The notes below the pieces were generated by a model. That model had not been told where the DNA came from. It saw only the letters and a list, made by a program, of their open reading frames with translations, and searched no databases. Position numbers and translations under genes: made by a program. 64,000 nucleotides of DNA from Galerina marginata. Its lineage: Eukaryota; Basidiomycota; Agaricomycetes; Agaricales; Galerinaceae. Positions 1 to 12,050 of this stretch are shown piece after piece (positions within the stretch are counted from its first letter, which is position 1; each line of letters begins with the position of its first letter). The DNA is taken from contig JAECYW010000020.1 in assembly GCA_023014335.1 (NCBI GenBank), positions 930,001 through 994,000 on the forward strand, given 5' to 3'.

Positions 1-718
1 CACCCTTACTTTCAATTGAAAAAAATCCCCAACCCTTGACTTCAAGTGCGATTCATCTCTTGGTCATGGATAGCGATCTAGTGCAGCTGAAACCATGATT
101 TAGCACAGACATATGCGGATACAAGAAAAACCCTTGGATTGGTGGCGGCCGTATTCGCGGTGCAGTTGTACTTAATGTTTGTTTCGTTCAGCTCATAAAA
201 GTATCTTCCACCTCATCTCTGACCCTCTACAAGCACTGTACCAGGTTTAAAATAACGCAACAAATGTCTTTTGTTGACGCAAGCAAGGGCTTTGGACGTG
301 GTAAGACCTTTACAGGTATTCCTACAAGTTTCTCATCTTGCCTTTCAGAATTGGCCTATCATCGACCTCGTCTTCGAGCGAGCTCTTTGCAATCTCTCTC
401 TCGCTCCTATCTTCATGTTCTACCAGGCTTGGTTATATTCCTGGCCGCTTTCCTTGTTTCCCCTTTCCTGGGATCGCAGCTATTGACCTCGTCGAAGCCA
501 AATGTCTCCCCGTCGCAAATAGGGTTGGGACTTGTTTTCTTTCATGTTTTCACTATTTTGCCCCTAGCTTTATGTCTCCGTAAGAGTTTTAAATCCTTTT
601 ATGAGTAATCTGCCTAATTCCCTGCTTTCTTTCAGTCACTTATACTCGACTTGGTACTTTAGTACTTGTGTCTTTAGTCCCAAGTGTTCGCCGTCGACAT
701 CGAAGCCACATTTCACAC
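1..718 (+). other. 5' flank and possible untranslated or short leading exons of the Ulp1-transposase gene
   Basis: The first ATG followed by sensible splice signals is at 264. An exon of about 37 nt would end at a gtaaga donor at 301, and a cag acceptor lies at 346-348. A second donor-like site (ccgtaagag, about 578) pairs with a pyrimidine-rich acceptor ending near 636. I could not join these cleanly to the protease frame, so the start at 719 is conservative. Bases 1-260 hold no coding sequence that I can support. The true element or gene end may lie outside the window. Confidence 0.3.
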
Positions 719-3700
719 ATGCGGAAGGACCGATTCCTACGGCTTCTGAAAGATTTAGCCCAAGTTCCTTCTTTCTGCCGCCAAGGCCATGAACCACCTA
801 CGAGTTACTGCCTTTCCGAATTGCAGCCCATTACTTGTTCTGAATTTCGCCAGTTATATGGAGGCGGGACTTCCAAAGGACGCGTTCCGAAGGGTACAGC
901 ATTCTGTGAAGTCGACGAGCATGATACAGACGACGAGTTGGACTCTCAACAATTCGTTCCTGAAGAGTGGATTGGATGTGGACGTCAATGGAACCACTCC
1001 ACCCCCGGCCATGTCAAGAAGGCTCGAAATGAAGCTCGCCTTGTCCCTCCGGATGTTGCAACATTCATGGTTCCCCCTCCGTCAACATCGATTTCCGATC
1101 TTCTTGCTGGAACCAATCCAAATATGCCATTTACCCAATCCAAAGCCCCCGTCTATAGTCCTGCAGCTCCGTCGTTTGCGAGCCTCAATATACACGATGA
1201 AGGAGAGATGGCCACATTTCAGCGTACTTTATTTGGGTGGATACCACATCATGCGAAGCTTCGCGATACTTTCAACGATGCGTGGCTTTCTGGCGCGCAG
1301 TCAGTTTCCATCCTGGATATTACCTCTTATAATCTCCCACTGTGGTCAGAACGTCTTGTCGGCGACCTCCGCAGTTACGTTACCCTTTTTAATCTTTGGA
1401 CAAGGTCGTCAAATTGGCTTTCGGATCTTCACCAACAATCAAAGGATAGCCAGAAGTTGATTGACGAGTGCCGAACGACTATGGATCATATCCCTTATGC
1501 TGGGATGGTCCCAGGTTTCAGCAAGGCTGTCAACCTCTCTCTTTCAGACCTTTCACTCTTCTTAACTGATGAGTGGTTGAACGACGAAATGATCAATGCG
1601 GGTGCAGAGTATATCCTACACCAACTTGGCCCTCGGAATCGCCGACGGATTGCCAATTGCCTGCTCGTTTCTTCATTGGAACGAGCGCGTGCACGATCAG
1701 CCGTGTATCGTCGCCGCCCTTCAACACTCAACCGACTTCTTGAAAACAACGCAATCGACAAACTTTACGTTCCTTTGCATGTTTCGAACAATCATTGGAC
1801 GTTGCTGGAGGTCGACATTCAAGAGAGGACATTTGCTTATACTGATTCATTGACCTCTCATGCGACTCCCCCTCAATCTACCCTCAATGTTCTGGAATGG
1901 TGGATAAATCAAGTCTTGCCATCTTCTTCACGTCAGCCGAAGTCCTTTCGATTAATTGAGGCGTCCTTTGCTATGGCACACCAGCAAGATTCATTTTCCT
2001 GTGGTATCATTGTATTGAGTACCCTCGCCACAATCCTCCTCAACTACGATCCCTGGACCCCTGAAACCTACTCTGCAGAACGTATGGAATGGTTTTTACG
2101 CCTGTCCGAGTATCTGGCAGATGCTGAAGATAGTGGCGATGTAAGTCCTTGTTCTGTTCCGTCATATATTGAGATTTTAATTGTTATGACTTCAGGCCGC
2201 TAATGATATTGGGTACTCGCACACTGCGCCGGAATTATCAAATACCATTCTTCCTGAAGCTGAACCCGACTTGGAATCAAATGACATGGACCTTGACTAC
2301 GTTGACATCATCGACGATGACAACCTTCCCGACTCGTGTCCAGTCCCATCTAACAATGCTTCTGATCCCGCTTCATTGATGGCTCCTGGTCACACCTCGC
2401 TGTCCACGCTTCCAGCATCTCTGACCTCTGACAGTGGCAAGGATGAAGATTCTGATTCTGATTTGCTTGAGGGGAGGAGGAACAAACGTCGCAAGGTTGG
2501 ACTTTCCTCCGGGGCCAAAGTTGGCACCTCTTGGGCCTTCCAGAAAGCAACGAAAAGTCGCCAAATAAATGATCCTACCTTCAAACTCAGTGATACAAAG
2601 CTTCTGGCCTTCCGCAACAAGGTGCGAGTAGACGACCCTTTTGCCGAGTTCAAGAAAGGCAACCCTTGTGCAGTTCGATGTTCATCTTGTCGCGCCTGGC
2701 TGGAGATGCGCCTCCTTTACGATCTTCTACATTGGAAGAACCACCGCAAGACCAAGAAATGCCAGCAAGCACAAGCACAGGGCGGACACCGCCAACAGCG
2801 GTTGGTCAAACGGCGTGAGCAATTCCTACACAAGTGGATTAACAGTCGAGCTGTAGGGGCAGTTTTCTCTACCAGATGCGAGCAAACTGTTTACTGCCTG
2901 CGCGAGGGCGAGTACCTCCCATGCGATAACTGTGTGGCCCTCCATCGGTTACACACATTCCAAGTACAGCTCACCCGCACTATGCCCGACGACAAGAATA
3001 TGCGCTACGTACCGAAAGGTCATCGAAATACAGAGCTTGGTGAAATATACCTCAAATACAAAGGTGTGAAAGAACTCCTGGAGCTGGTATGTTTATGCTA
3101 TTCCCCCGTTTTCGACTGCCCATTGACCACTGTTTTTATGCAGGATGATGGTTGGTCCCCGTGGCTCAAATTTGCACAAGGTGTTGCAGACGGCATGTAC
3201 AAAACTCAGGAAACACTGTTAGGCATGGTCTCAGGCATGGTAAAGCGTACAGAGCGACTCGAAAAGGGCAAGAGCTTGCAAAATATGAAGTATTCCTCCG
3301 GCTTCAACGATTTTTGTAACATTCTTGGCTCTGTCTCCACTCGGGCGTACAGAACCTTTCAGCGCCATTTTGGTGGACCTGCTGTTCGTAGCATGAGGTT
3401 GGTCGTAGCCGTGTTCTTTTTGTGATATGCTTTGTTCACAGAACACTCTTTAGGCAGATGCGGGCTAGGCTACCTCGTTTTAGGCCCGATATCAATGCTG
3501 CGAATGTTGAAATGGCACGTCTTGCTCTTGAGAAGTATGGATATTCCGGACCAGTTGCTTTATCATGGGACGACACAGAACTTGAGCCAGCTATCTCTGT
3601 ATACCAAGATGGCAAGGATTCAGTTCTAGTCATCGGAGGCATTGATGGTCCTATCAAGGTACAATCGCTCACAGAATACGATGTGATGGTTGAAAAGACC

Positions 3701-6436
3701 AAGATCATCGAAGCTGATAAGGTCAGTAGTCACTATATGCTGTACTTTACAATGCTCATTGGTGACCAATAGCTTCGTGTCTGGCTTATTACGGTCCCAC
3801 TCCCAAAAATTCCTCCTATTATGGTTGCTGCAGTTGCGCGAGGCTCAAAGGTCACTGCTGAAGGCCTGTTTGAAATGCACAGGAAACTCACAGGTCTCCT
3901 CGCTGGTGCCGGAATTCACCCCGTATCGCTCTCAGCTGATGGCTCCGAGACCGAGCGAGCCACAGAACGGCTGATCGAACAGTCAGCGGATGAACATCGT
4001 CACTATGTCATACCTAGGCGCCACCCTGGCTGCTCCGTCCATCTTGTGGTTCCTCTTTTTAATGGACGACCCTCTGTATTATGTCAGGATAGCAAACACG
4101 GAAAGAAGACTGCTCGAAATCAGCTACAGACTGGTGCTCGTATCATAGTTCTTGCGAACATGGTCATCTTCTTTTCTATGCTCTACGACATGGCGAAAAA
4201 TGTCCTGAGCCCTTTGTTCAAGCATGACGTGGACAAGGTCGACAAACAGGATGATCGTGCGGCCTCTAGGCTGTTCTCGGCAGAGATGCTTCACTTCCAA
4301 CTGAAGAATTACAGTGATCACCATGGAGTTACAGTCTACCTCTTTATCATGGGAGAGCTCATCGATGCGTGGCAAAGCCGGAACATTTGTCACCTTGAAC
4401 GTGCAAAAATGGTCTTGCGCGCGCGATTCTTTTTGATGGCATGGCGGAGCCATATTGCTCACCACCCAGATTACTCGGTCAACACCCAGTTCATATCACG
4501 AGAGTCATACGAAATTTTTATGTATCTTTGCGATAGTCTCCTCTCTCTCATCCTGGTTTATCGTGGCTTTTATCCCACCTATCCTCTTCTTCCCTGGCTC
4601 CACTCCACCGAACCTTGTGAACATTTGTTTGGGATGCTCAGGCAGCTAAAACGGGACTTCAACTTTGCTGATATGCTCTATTTGGAACCGAAGCTTCGTG
4701 CGCTCATGCTCGGAGAGTTTGGAAACCTGACCGCTGAACAAAAGGCAAACCAAACCTCCTCCGGCTACCATCACACATACTTCAAAGCAGATGACCTCGA
4801 CATGACTGCCTTATTTCAGTATCCGACCGATCGGGAGCTGGAGACCGCCTCTAGCGCCGCATTCATTGAAGCCAGTCAACTTCTTGCAAGTGTGGGTATC
4901 GATGCTGCGGAGATGTTGCGTACATATACACCTCCAAAGAGTCAACCTCCGAAGAAGAAGGCATATATCCAGACTCAACCACGGGAACCCCAGACGTTGC
5001 TCGCGACACTCGCATTATATGATGGTACAACATTTGCAACCACCCCCGATGAGGATGAGTTTGAAGTTTGTGAAATGGCTGCTGCAGCTGAGGCCGTCGA
5101 CAAGTCTCTCAAAATGTACGTTGACCTTTCATGTGCTATGCAGTACCTTGTCTAATTCTTTATCGTAGCGAGGCTCTTCCTGATTCAACAGATGAATCAT
5201 TCACCGAGGTCGCATCGGGAGTTACTTCGTCGCTTTCTGTTTACTATCATCAGAACAAGAACACTAAGGTATCTCTCGTTCTTATGTCTTACTTTATTCT
5301 GCTGACCCAAAAACAGCCATTCCACCTTGAAACCCTTCCATTGGCTGATCGACGCGAGTTCAACGCGAATGTTCTTGTTGCAGAGCGCTTTCGTCACCAG
5401 ACAAAGGAAACCTCGAAGGCAATAAGACAGCTAGGGCATGATTGGATAGCAACGCCGAAAAAGCCCACCTTGCAAGATTCCTTAAGGCAACGCATCCGCC
5501 TTTTAGGGTCAAAGTCTACTACCATGTCGTCAACGGCCGGTGTAGGACGTCAAGTTCGTCACACCGGAACATTTGTAGCAAATGATACGGAGACTACTAG
5601 TGGACGTCAGCTGAATAAAGAAGTAGCACAACGTGTGGCTGCAATGGTCAGTCCCAAACTGTCTTGACACCGAACAGTGACTCATAGTTCAATCGGTGTT
5701 TTATAACATCAGGAGTTTGTTCAACGCCGCAGCAATGCATTCATGCCTTCCGGCCTTCAGCGAATCCACGAAGGGATGTACTCTGCCAACATTGAACTCC
5801 ACAACCCATTACAGGTTGGGGATGTTGTGATTGTGCTCCAACCCACAAAGACGAAGCAAGAGGTACCTAAATTGCATGTCGCAAAAGGTAGGTCCTTGTC
5901 GAGGTTGACTGTTGATACCCCCCGCTAATCGACGTCTAGTAATTGCTATGTACACAAAAGCAACTTACCGCGGTGCTAAACACGAGGCGGTCTCGAAAAT
6001 CGAAAGTGTCGGCCTGCCCTCCAACATTTATGTAGAGGTCCTTGCTCCCTTTTCCGCCAACATCTTTACCTCGCTGTCCTGCGGACCCCTGGCCTGCAGT
6101 ACATACTTGAAGATCCAGCGCACTCACATTATATTTTCTCTCGCCTCTTTTGGTGTTAACTTTCAAAAATTCTCGACCTCCGACGCCCATCCCTTCACAA
6201 TGGCCACACTACCACTGGATGCTGTTAACATATTGAAGGCCATCCAAGGCCTTCTCCCTGCTTTAATCAAGGCCGTCGAAGATTTGAAAAAGCTTTGCTC
6301 AACTTCACGGAAGACGTCTGCTGGAAAAGGCACTACTGCTGCTGTTGATGTCACCAGTGCTACTCCGGAAGACGCAGGCTTCAACAGTGATCATGACAGT
6401 GATTCTGATGCTAGCAGTGGACTCGACGACGAGTGA
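719..6436 (+). CDS. Ulp1-like C48 cysteine protease fused to a DDE transposase, nine exons
   Basis: Nine exons join in one open frame of 5280 nt (1759 aa): 719-2140, 2196-3086, 3144-3397, 3454-3721, 3773-5115, 5169-5268, 5317-5646, 5713-5887, 5940-6436. The fourth acceptor could also be 3441. Residues about 270-460 form a SUMO-protease (Ulp1/C48) fold: His359 (NNHWTLLEVD), Asp376 (YTDS), Gln422 and Cys428 (HQQDSFSCG). A Cys-rich stretch (CSSCRAW, then CEQTVYC and CDNCVALH) follows in exon 2. The transposase core shows a DDE order: D895/D896 (LSWDDTELEP), D1051 (QDSKHGKKTARN) and E1228 (TEPCEHLFGMLR). The spacing D..H..K..RN and the E..FG..R motif recall P-element/THAP9-type transposases. The tail is acidic. 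Ulp1 modules riding on transposases are known in eukaryotic DNA transposons, so a mobile-element origin is likely. The family name is an inference. The start codon is uncertain, since the frame stays open upstream to 668. Confidence 0.75.
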
Positions 6437-6458
6437 TATGTAGTATAATATTATATAT

Positions 6459-6645
6459 GCGTACAGAACTGACCTATATACATGTCCGATCCGTCTATGC
6501 GTACATTTTTTCCAAAAACTAGGTGCGATTCAAAGTGCGTACAGACTGGCGAAATTTTTGAGCTACCCGATCCGGATGCGTACAGAACCGGGCCGAAGGG
6601 GGTGTGACAGAAACGGCCAAATTCGGTGATTTTGGATCGGACATA
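6459..6645. repeat. Inverted repeat with a recurring tgcgtacag motif downstream of the transposase gene
   Basis: A perfect 11-bp inverted repeat is present: atgtccgatcc at 6482-6492 and ggatcggacat at 6634-6644. Between and just before the arms the nonamer tgcgtacag, or a one-base variant, occurs about four times (near 6459, 6498, 6537 and 6578), three times followed by aac or act. It lies about 45 bp after the stop codon of the transposase gene. It could be a subterminal region of that element or a small palindromic element. I saw no matching copy at the left edge of the window. Confidence 0.55.
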
Positions 6646-6670
6646 GAACCGCATATGCCCCCCTCCTGCC

Positions 6671-6776
6671 GCGATGCCAATTTTCTGGTGTGGCAATGCG
6701 ATTCCGAAACGACTTGTGATTATCCATAAAGTAATGGAACACAAATATTTCTGTAGTCGAAGTGTTGTGGCGTACG
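6671..6776. repeat. Dispersed repeat, copy 1 (second copy at 23688-23787)
   Basis: A block of about 105 bp running from gcgatgccaa to gcgtacg recurs 17 kb away with a few substitutions and a short indel in the middle. Both copies contain tctggtgtggcaatgcgatt and ctgtagtcgaagtgttg. It has no coding capacity. It is probably a fragment of a repeat family of this genome. Confidence 0.8.
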
Positions 6777-7166
6777 TAGCTAGTCTCTCGACAGACCTTA
6801 TATGTGGGCTGCGCAAACGAAAGGGTCCTACAGTGGGACTACTTAAAACTACAACTCCTACCAAATTTGTAGCAACAGGCGATCCTGCCACCTAACTGAC
6901 TCCAAAAGTAAACAGGATCAGTTTGTGGAGCGTTATGCGATCTGGTCTATCGATATCGCGTTAGCTGTCAGACTTAGAAATCGGAAAGTTCCTGTCCAAA
7001 TTTCGCGAATTTTAGAGCGCCGGACCCAAGCCGGACCTTTTTTTTTTCGCAGTTGGGTGTCGGTTTTTGGCCAAAAAAAAGTGGTAAGTAGTAATGTAAT
7101 AAATTAAAACCCTCTTGGAAGCGGTCAGGTGCGCGATATTTCTTTTTCGGGAATGGGTCAGCTTCG
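6777..7166. other. Intergenic, no gene seen
   Basis: AT- and T-tract-rich sequence with a run of t at about 7039-7047 and a run of a at about 7073-7081. Short open frames exist on both strands, but none has splice sites or family features. Confidence 0.5.
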
Positions 7167-7174
7167 TATATAAG
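7167..7174 (+). promoter_or_regulatory. TATA box of the MYND gene
   Basis: The sequence tatataag lies about 130 bp upstream of the ATG at 7299. A probable 5'-UTR intron (gtaaaa at about 7254 to ttgcag at 7298) ends directly before the ATG. Confidence 0.5.
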
Positions 7175-7298
7175 TGGTCGAGACACCTTACTGTCCTCTT
7201 ATCCTTTACAAGCAGCCCTATTCATCGACCTCTTCTTGCTATCACAGGTTAAGGTAAAACCTATAGTCAACTGTAATACATGTCCTAATAGATTGCAG

Positions 7299-8023
7299 AT
7301 GTCATCAAGAGCGGGGATCCCTTCAGCAGGACGGCGCTGTTTTCATTGTTTCAAAATGCGAGGCCAGCATCATCTTTGTGCAGGTTGTAAAAGGGCCTTT
7401 TATTGCGTATGGGCACACATTATCCATTCATCAAGTTGTACTTATAAGAAAAATCGGAACAGGATCGACAATGCCAAGTTGAACATCGATCAATCCACCG
7501 GCCGTTTTGTCGTGCGCTTGTCACCCCAATTGACCTCAGTCTCGGTGCATCATGGCTCATGGCCAACTTGGAAAGAGCCATTCGGATTGCATTTGGCTTG
7601 CTCATGATTGATGCGGTTCCACAAAACCTTCCCCCCGACGTGTTTCTGGAGAAGATGAAAGAGAGGACACGAGCACAGGCAGCATGCTTCACGCTTGTGA
7701 TGGTGCAGGTTAACCCCCAGCTCCCAAGATCTGATCATGTCGTTTTAGACCACCATGCTGTTGGCATCGCCGACCGCACTCGAAACCCACACAATGAGAC
7801 TTATCCAGAAGGCATTGACACATTTGTGATGCAAATTCAGCTAAAAGTACATGGTTTCAATGACCCTGCGTTTCACATCCGGAGCCAAGGGTTCAGGTAC
7901 TCTCTCGAAAATATGCCTGCAATGGAAGACATCCCTTTGACTCATGAGACCCTTGAGAAAGAGACAAAACAACTGCTGATCGATGGGGTCACTGCTGCCA
8001 AGGTCCACGGTTTATTGCTGTAA
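7299..8023 (+). CDS. MYND-type zinc-finger protein, two exons, 222 aa
   Basis: Exons 7299-7406 and 7463-8023, with a 56-nt GT-AG intron. Joining them restores a full MYND finger at residues 14-52: C14-x2-C17, C27-x2-C30, C36-x3-C40, H48 and C52, the C6HC pattern of the family. The intron falls exactly after FYC (C36), so neither single open frame shows the domain. The remaining 170 residues are not recognised. They contain no SET motif, so this is not a SMYD methyltransferase. MYND fingers are protein-interaction modules that bind proline-rich ligands, so the protein is presumably an adaptor in nucleus or cytoplasm. It has a different intron position and C-terminus from the MYND array at 44-57 kb and is not an obvious member of it. 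Confidence 0.8.
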
Positions 8024-8999
8024 TATTGTTCATACAAAGAATCTCCCAGAATGAAAATATTATACCTGTGAATCAATGTGCTTATTACACGAGACTGCGA
8101 ACATTGAGAGACACATTTCGCCAGGCGTTCGGCAAGCACCTGAATGTAACGTCTGAGGGTCCCGAAATGTCAAGACCATTTAGAGAGGAATGAAATGAAG
8201 AAGTGTACGGGAAGAACGATCACGGAGCACTGTCACATGTTTAGAAGGCAAGTATAGGTCCAGAATGCCATCTTCGTTCCAAGAGTTAAGCCATCGTCGA
8301 CACTGTTAGATCAGGTCAGGATCCTTGAGGAAAACTGAACAGACTCCACATAATGCAAGAGTCATGGAATAAAGCATGGCAATCAGTCAACACCATTTAT
8401 AGGATGACTTGAACGACGCACCATATCTTACCCAAGAAATACTTCTGCAAGGACCAGTCGCATGTCGAGTTGGCTGTGAGCAAAACATTTAGAAGAGGAG
8501 AATAATTTTGGGAGATGATGAACGCACCTTCAAATTGTATGTTCATAATTATAAATGTGGGCCCATCACGTCCTGGCTTCGTCCAGCCATCCTTACCTCA
8601 CGTCTTTCTCCTATCGCGCCTGCATCCGAGCACAGTCTTGTGTAGAATTTCATGGTTTTGCATTTCCTTCTGCGACAATTCTGCGCGCCGCAGAATTATC
8701 CCCTTCCACCAGTGCTATCCTCGTTCGAGACCTTTGAGGTTTTTGTACAATCCTGCGCAAGGATGGAGCAGTGTTCTTCTGCTAAAATGGACATGGTTTC
8801 CTGCAACCAACAGCCAGCGGAGACTTGTGTTGCTTCAAGCAATCTGGGCGGCGTGGCAGACATTAGTTTTCTTGAGGCCGCGACCAACCCAGCATTCCAG
8901 CGCTGGGAGCTGCAAACGCCGCAAATTTCGGGGACGAGGGCAGTCGAGATTGTCTCGAGAAGATGGCGTAAGTGTGGCTCCTCTCCGTTAGGCAGCGAT
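8024..8999. other. Intergenic, no supported gene
   Basis: Open frames of up to about 160 codons occur on both strands around 8515-9124, but they overlap one another. They show no splice logic, signal peptide or known motif. I treat the stretch as non-coding or decayed. Confidence 0.4.
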
Positions 9000-9760
9000 T
9001 CACTTGATTTCGTACAGTCCCCTGAATGGCCAGCCGCAAGGCCGTCCACAGCAACAATCCCACCAGGGTGGCGGTAAACTTGATTTCGCAACGGAAGCTT
9101 GGACATTTCCGAACCACTGAGCATACGTTGCTGTTACGGTGCATTTCGAGCCCAAAGGAAGCCATATAGCGATGATCCTAGGTGTCGTTGAGTCGCAAAA
9201 ACTTAGATTCCGTAACTTGTTCCGTTGCATTGTAGAAAGGGAACTCAATGCATACCTTTCAGTCCTCACCCCACCTATCCTGTTGCCATATTCATTGGTT
9301 CGCCGCCTCTTCGAATCAACCCTCTTGAGCCTAGCCACAAATTTCGGGTGACGCCATTGAACGGCTTTGACGAGGCACTGCTTATCATTCTCCTCGTCAT
9401 TCTCGTCTTCGCTCATACCGTCTGGTCCCATTGCGTTAAGAGCTCGAGCCATCTTTGCGTAAAATGGTTTTTCCCCTGGCATACTTCCATGCGACTGCCG
9501 TACAGCTGTTCATATGATGAGCGTCACTATCGCACAAAGACCTCGTCATATTGACTCTATCCTTGTACTCATTGTCGTCCTCGCCTTGCTTGCGAAGGAC
9601 TGAGTTGGCCACGGTTTTGAGCGTGTTGACTCGCTGCATAAAATATTCTTCGATATCGCCTTGTTGGCCCGCCAGGCTACGATGTTTCCTGATAAGCTCA
9701 TCTGCGAAAGCTTCTGCAAGATGAGCATTCCATGCTAATCCCGGGATGTCGAACAAGGCC
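9000..9760 (-). pseudogene. Decayed gene of a transposon-associated basidiomycete family
   Basis: Two minus-strand open frames (9756-9436 and 9482-9000) appear to be consecutive exons. The first holds a charged helix-rich segment (DELIRKHRSLAGQQGD). The second starts around KPFYAKMARALNAMGPDG, continues with an acidic SEDENDEEND stretch and then RTNEYGNRIGG. This order (helical part, GPDGMS, acidic stretch, basic R/T/N-Y-GN stretch) resembles a large family of uncharacterised proteins common in repeat-rich Agaricomycete regions. I could not find one donor and acceptor pair that joins both frames. The end after about 9100 is unlike coding sequence, so I call it a remnant. A working gene with an unusual intron is not excluded. 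Confidence 0.4.
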
Positions 9761-10550
9761 CTTACGAGAAATACTCAGCGATAAGAGCAAAGATGTGGAG
9801 CATGGAGTTGGAAGATGGCGTTGAAGTGATACCACTTTCGAAGGTTGCGACACATTTCGCGAAACGGATTGTACCCTGGGAGGGTAAACAGTTTGCAGTC
9901 GTGGTGTCGCTATCAAGAGTACACATAGCAGAGTAGATCGACATGAGTTGAGTTCCAAGTCAGAAGCTTCAACAACCAGCACCTCGGAAGATTACAGAAA
10001 TCGCATTAAAGAGACCCGAGATGACCAAGAACTACAGTCATTGGTTCAGACGAGGGCCAGAGAACGAGCACGGCTAGATAGAAGATGCGTAAGTTGAGTA
10101 GGGAAATTGAAGTGTGGAGAGACTTTACCTTTTATAAAATGATAGGAGGAGTTGGACCGAAATGGAATATGGAGGTGAGCGTGTTGAGTTTGGTTTGATT
10201 TGAACGCTGTTGACCAAATAAAACGTAGCGGTCCAGCGACTCAACTTACGGTTTGTTATGGTACGTCCTCCAGTCTAGCTTGAAGTCGTATTTTTTGTAG
10301 TGCTGACTCTGCAGATTTCCCTAGAGTTCAAAGGCAGGATAACTCAGCCTTCAAATTCCATTTCGGACCCCAGCGCGCCAGCGTCTTGCTTGTGTTGGGA
10401 GGCTCCGACGGATACTGAACTGCTCGCGGAACGTCGCGATCGACGTTCTACAACGCCAAGGGTGGAGTTTGAGCCTTCTATACTACCTCAGTGTGACCCC
10501 TGCAATATTGGCATGTCGTCCCTCTGATAGGTCCAGGTCCATATCATGCG
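9761..10550. other. Intergenic, no supported gene
   Basis: Only short open frames on both strands. The left part may carry the decayed 5' end of the minus-strand remnant at 9000-9760. Confidence 0.4.
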
Positions 10551-10870
10551 CACTACAGGTATTTATTGTCATTTCTACATCTTTTATCGATTAATTCCAT
10601 TATTAGGCCCGAAGTTGTGCCCATACTAGGGCTTAAATAATGCCCACGTATTATCTGAAGCATGGTCGTCGAGCCATAACGGCGTAGCTGATGCTCGATC
10701 AGGTTGGATAATTATGATACACATTGCAAGTATTTGTTGTCATTTTAATATCTTCATCGACTAATTTCACTATTAGACCCTAGATTTTAGGCATACTATG
10801 GCTGAAGCAATGTCCACGTATCTCTGCAAAGTGGCCGTTGAGCTGTAACGGCGGTGCAGCGTAGTTGACG
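10551..10870. repeat. Diverged tandem duplication, two units of about 171 bp
   Basis: Unit 1 (about 10551-10695) and unit 2 (about 10722-10870) align over most of their length: caggtatttattgtcat against caagtatttgttgtcat, attattaggccc against actattagaccc, atgcccacgtat against atgtccacgtat, and a shared gccgtaacggcg-like end. They differ at roughly a quarter of positions, so the duplication is old. No coding sequence is evident. Confidence 0.7.
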
Positions 10871-11361
10871 CTTAAGGAGGCCGGGTATTCGGGCGGGGAG
10901 ATGCCTGCACCAGAGGAACAGGTACGAATATTTATGTTTAATGTGTGTTATAGACTAAGAAACTAATGTTTTAAACTTCGTTTCCAAGTCATTTCCATTA
11001 CTTGCCTAGGTCGTCATTACGAATTTTCGAGATGCGAATGCCGCTATTAGGCAAAGGCCGTCCGACCAACACTCTCATTCTCGAAGGCTCAGTTGCCCAA
11101 GATACCTGCTTGTATGTTGTTAGCTGCAGCTGCCAATTGAGCCATGATGTGTGCACAACGTTTGCAAACGTTTGGTCTGGTGGTTATCGCCTGAACATTC
11201 GTTTGGCATCGTTTGATTTGCTGGTCATTGCCTGTCACACACTGTGGCCACATCGTTTGGCATCGTTTATCACAACATCCAGCTTCTTTCCCCAGCTTTC
11301 TTTCTTCCCCAACCACCAACACTGCTCTTCCTCCTGCTACCCAACCCTCCAGAACCTCCTC

Positions 11362-11840
11362 ATGTCTAGAACCTGGGATTACACCAGCTTCTTCACCTCG
11401 TATGCAAGTACCAACTTCCCCAGCAGGCGAGGGGCATTCAAGCTCTTAGGTCAGGTGGTGGTGCCAGCGCTGAAAGTGCTGATGGCTCGGAAAGCACTTG
11501 ACGGTCGTTTCAACGACTACGAGTTCGTGCTAATGTACGTCGTTTTTCGTATTTTCGAACTCGTGTGCGCTAATTCGTCACCCTAGCCACGATTGTCTTG
11601 AATCGACGACCCAAGGCTACGTCGTTGTCTTGGCCTTCGACCTCAACGGCAACCTGGCCCATGAACTCCGAATTTATCCGGCATCCTGCAACATGCCAAC
11701 GGTGGTCTTAGGCGCAGTAGGGACGATCATGCGGCTCGAGGATGTGGCGGGCGTGGAACAACTCCCGTGAGTGCTCTTTTTTGGATTCTTTTCACTCTCT
11801 GACCGCCCCTTATTTCAGCCATGAATCCTTTGAACCTTAG
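11362..11840 (+). CDS. Small three-exon hypothetical protein, 124 aa
   Basis: Exons 11362-11534, 11587-11766 and 11819-11840, joined by two 52-nt introns (gtacgt...cctag and gtgagt...ttcag), give one frame of 124 codons. The start is preceded by a pyrimidine-rich leader typical of fungal promoters. If the second intron is retained, the protein ends four nt later at the tga at 11768-11770, costing only six residues. There is no signal peptide or clear membrane segment. The middle (VVVLAFDLNGNLAHELRIYP) looks like a beta-strand-rich compact fold. I do not recognise the family. Matching intron lengths and strong splice sites make it a likely real gene. Confidence 0.5.
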
Positions 11841-11847
11841 CTCTTCT

Positions 11848-12050
11848 TCGACGCCGACACGCCGCGCCCCGGCTTCCCTTCTTGACTGACGCTCACCCTT
11901 GTTCCATACGCCGTCTTTTTTCGATCGACGTTTGTACCTGTTCTTCGAACAGCCGACACGCCGCGCCGCGGCTTCCTCTTTCTTGACCGACACTTACCCA
12001 CTCACCCTTGTTCCATACGCCGCCGCCCTCTTTTTTCGATCGTCATTTGT
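11848..12050. repeat. Two-unit GC-rich direct repeat, period about 98 bp
   Basis: The unit starts with gccgacacgccgcgcc and runs through ttgttccatacgccg and ttttttcgatcg. It occurs at about 11857-11950 and again at about 11952-12047, with small indels. It lies directly after the small gene that ends at 11840. Confidence 0.75.

Noticed and set aside
8515..9124. Plus-strand frames of up to 158 codons
   Set aside because: Low-complexity hydrophobic and basic composition, overlapping frames, no splice logic.
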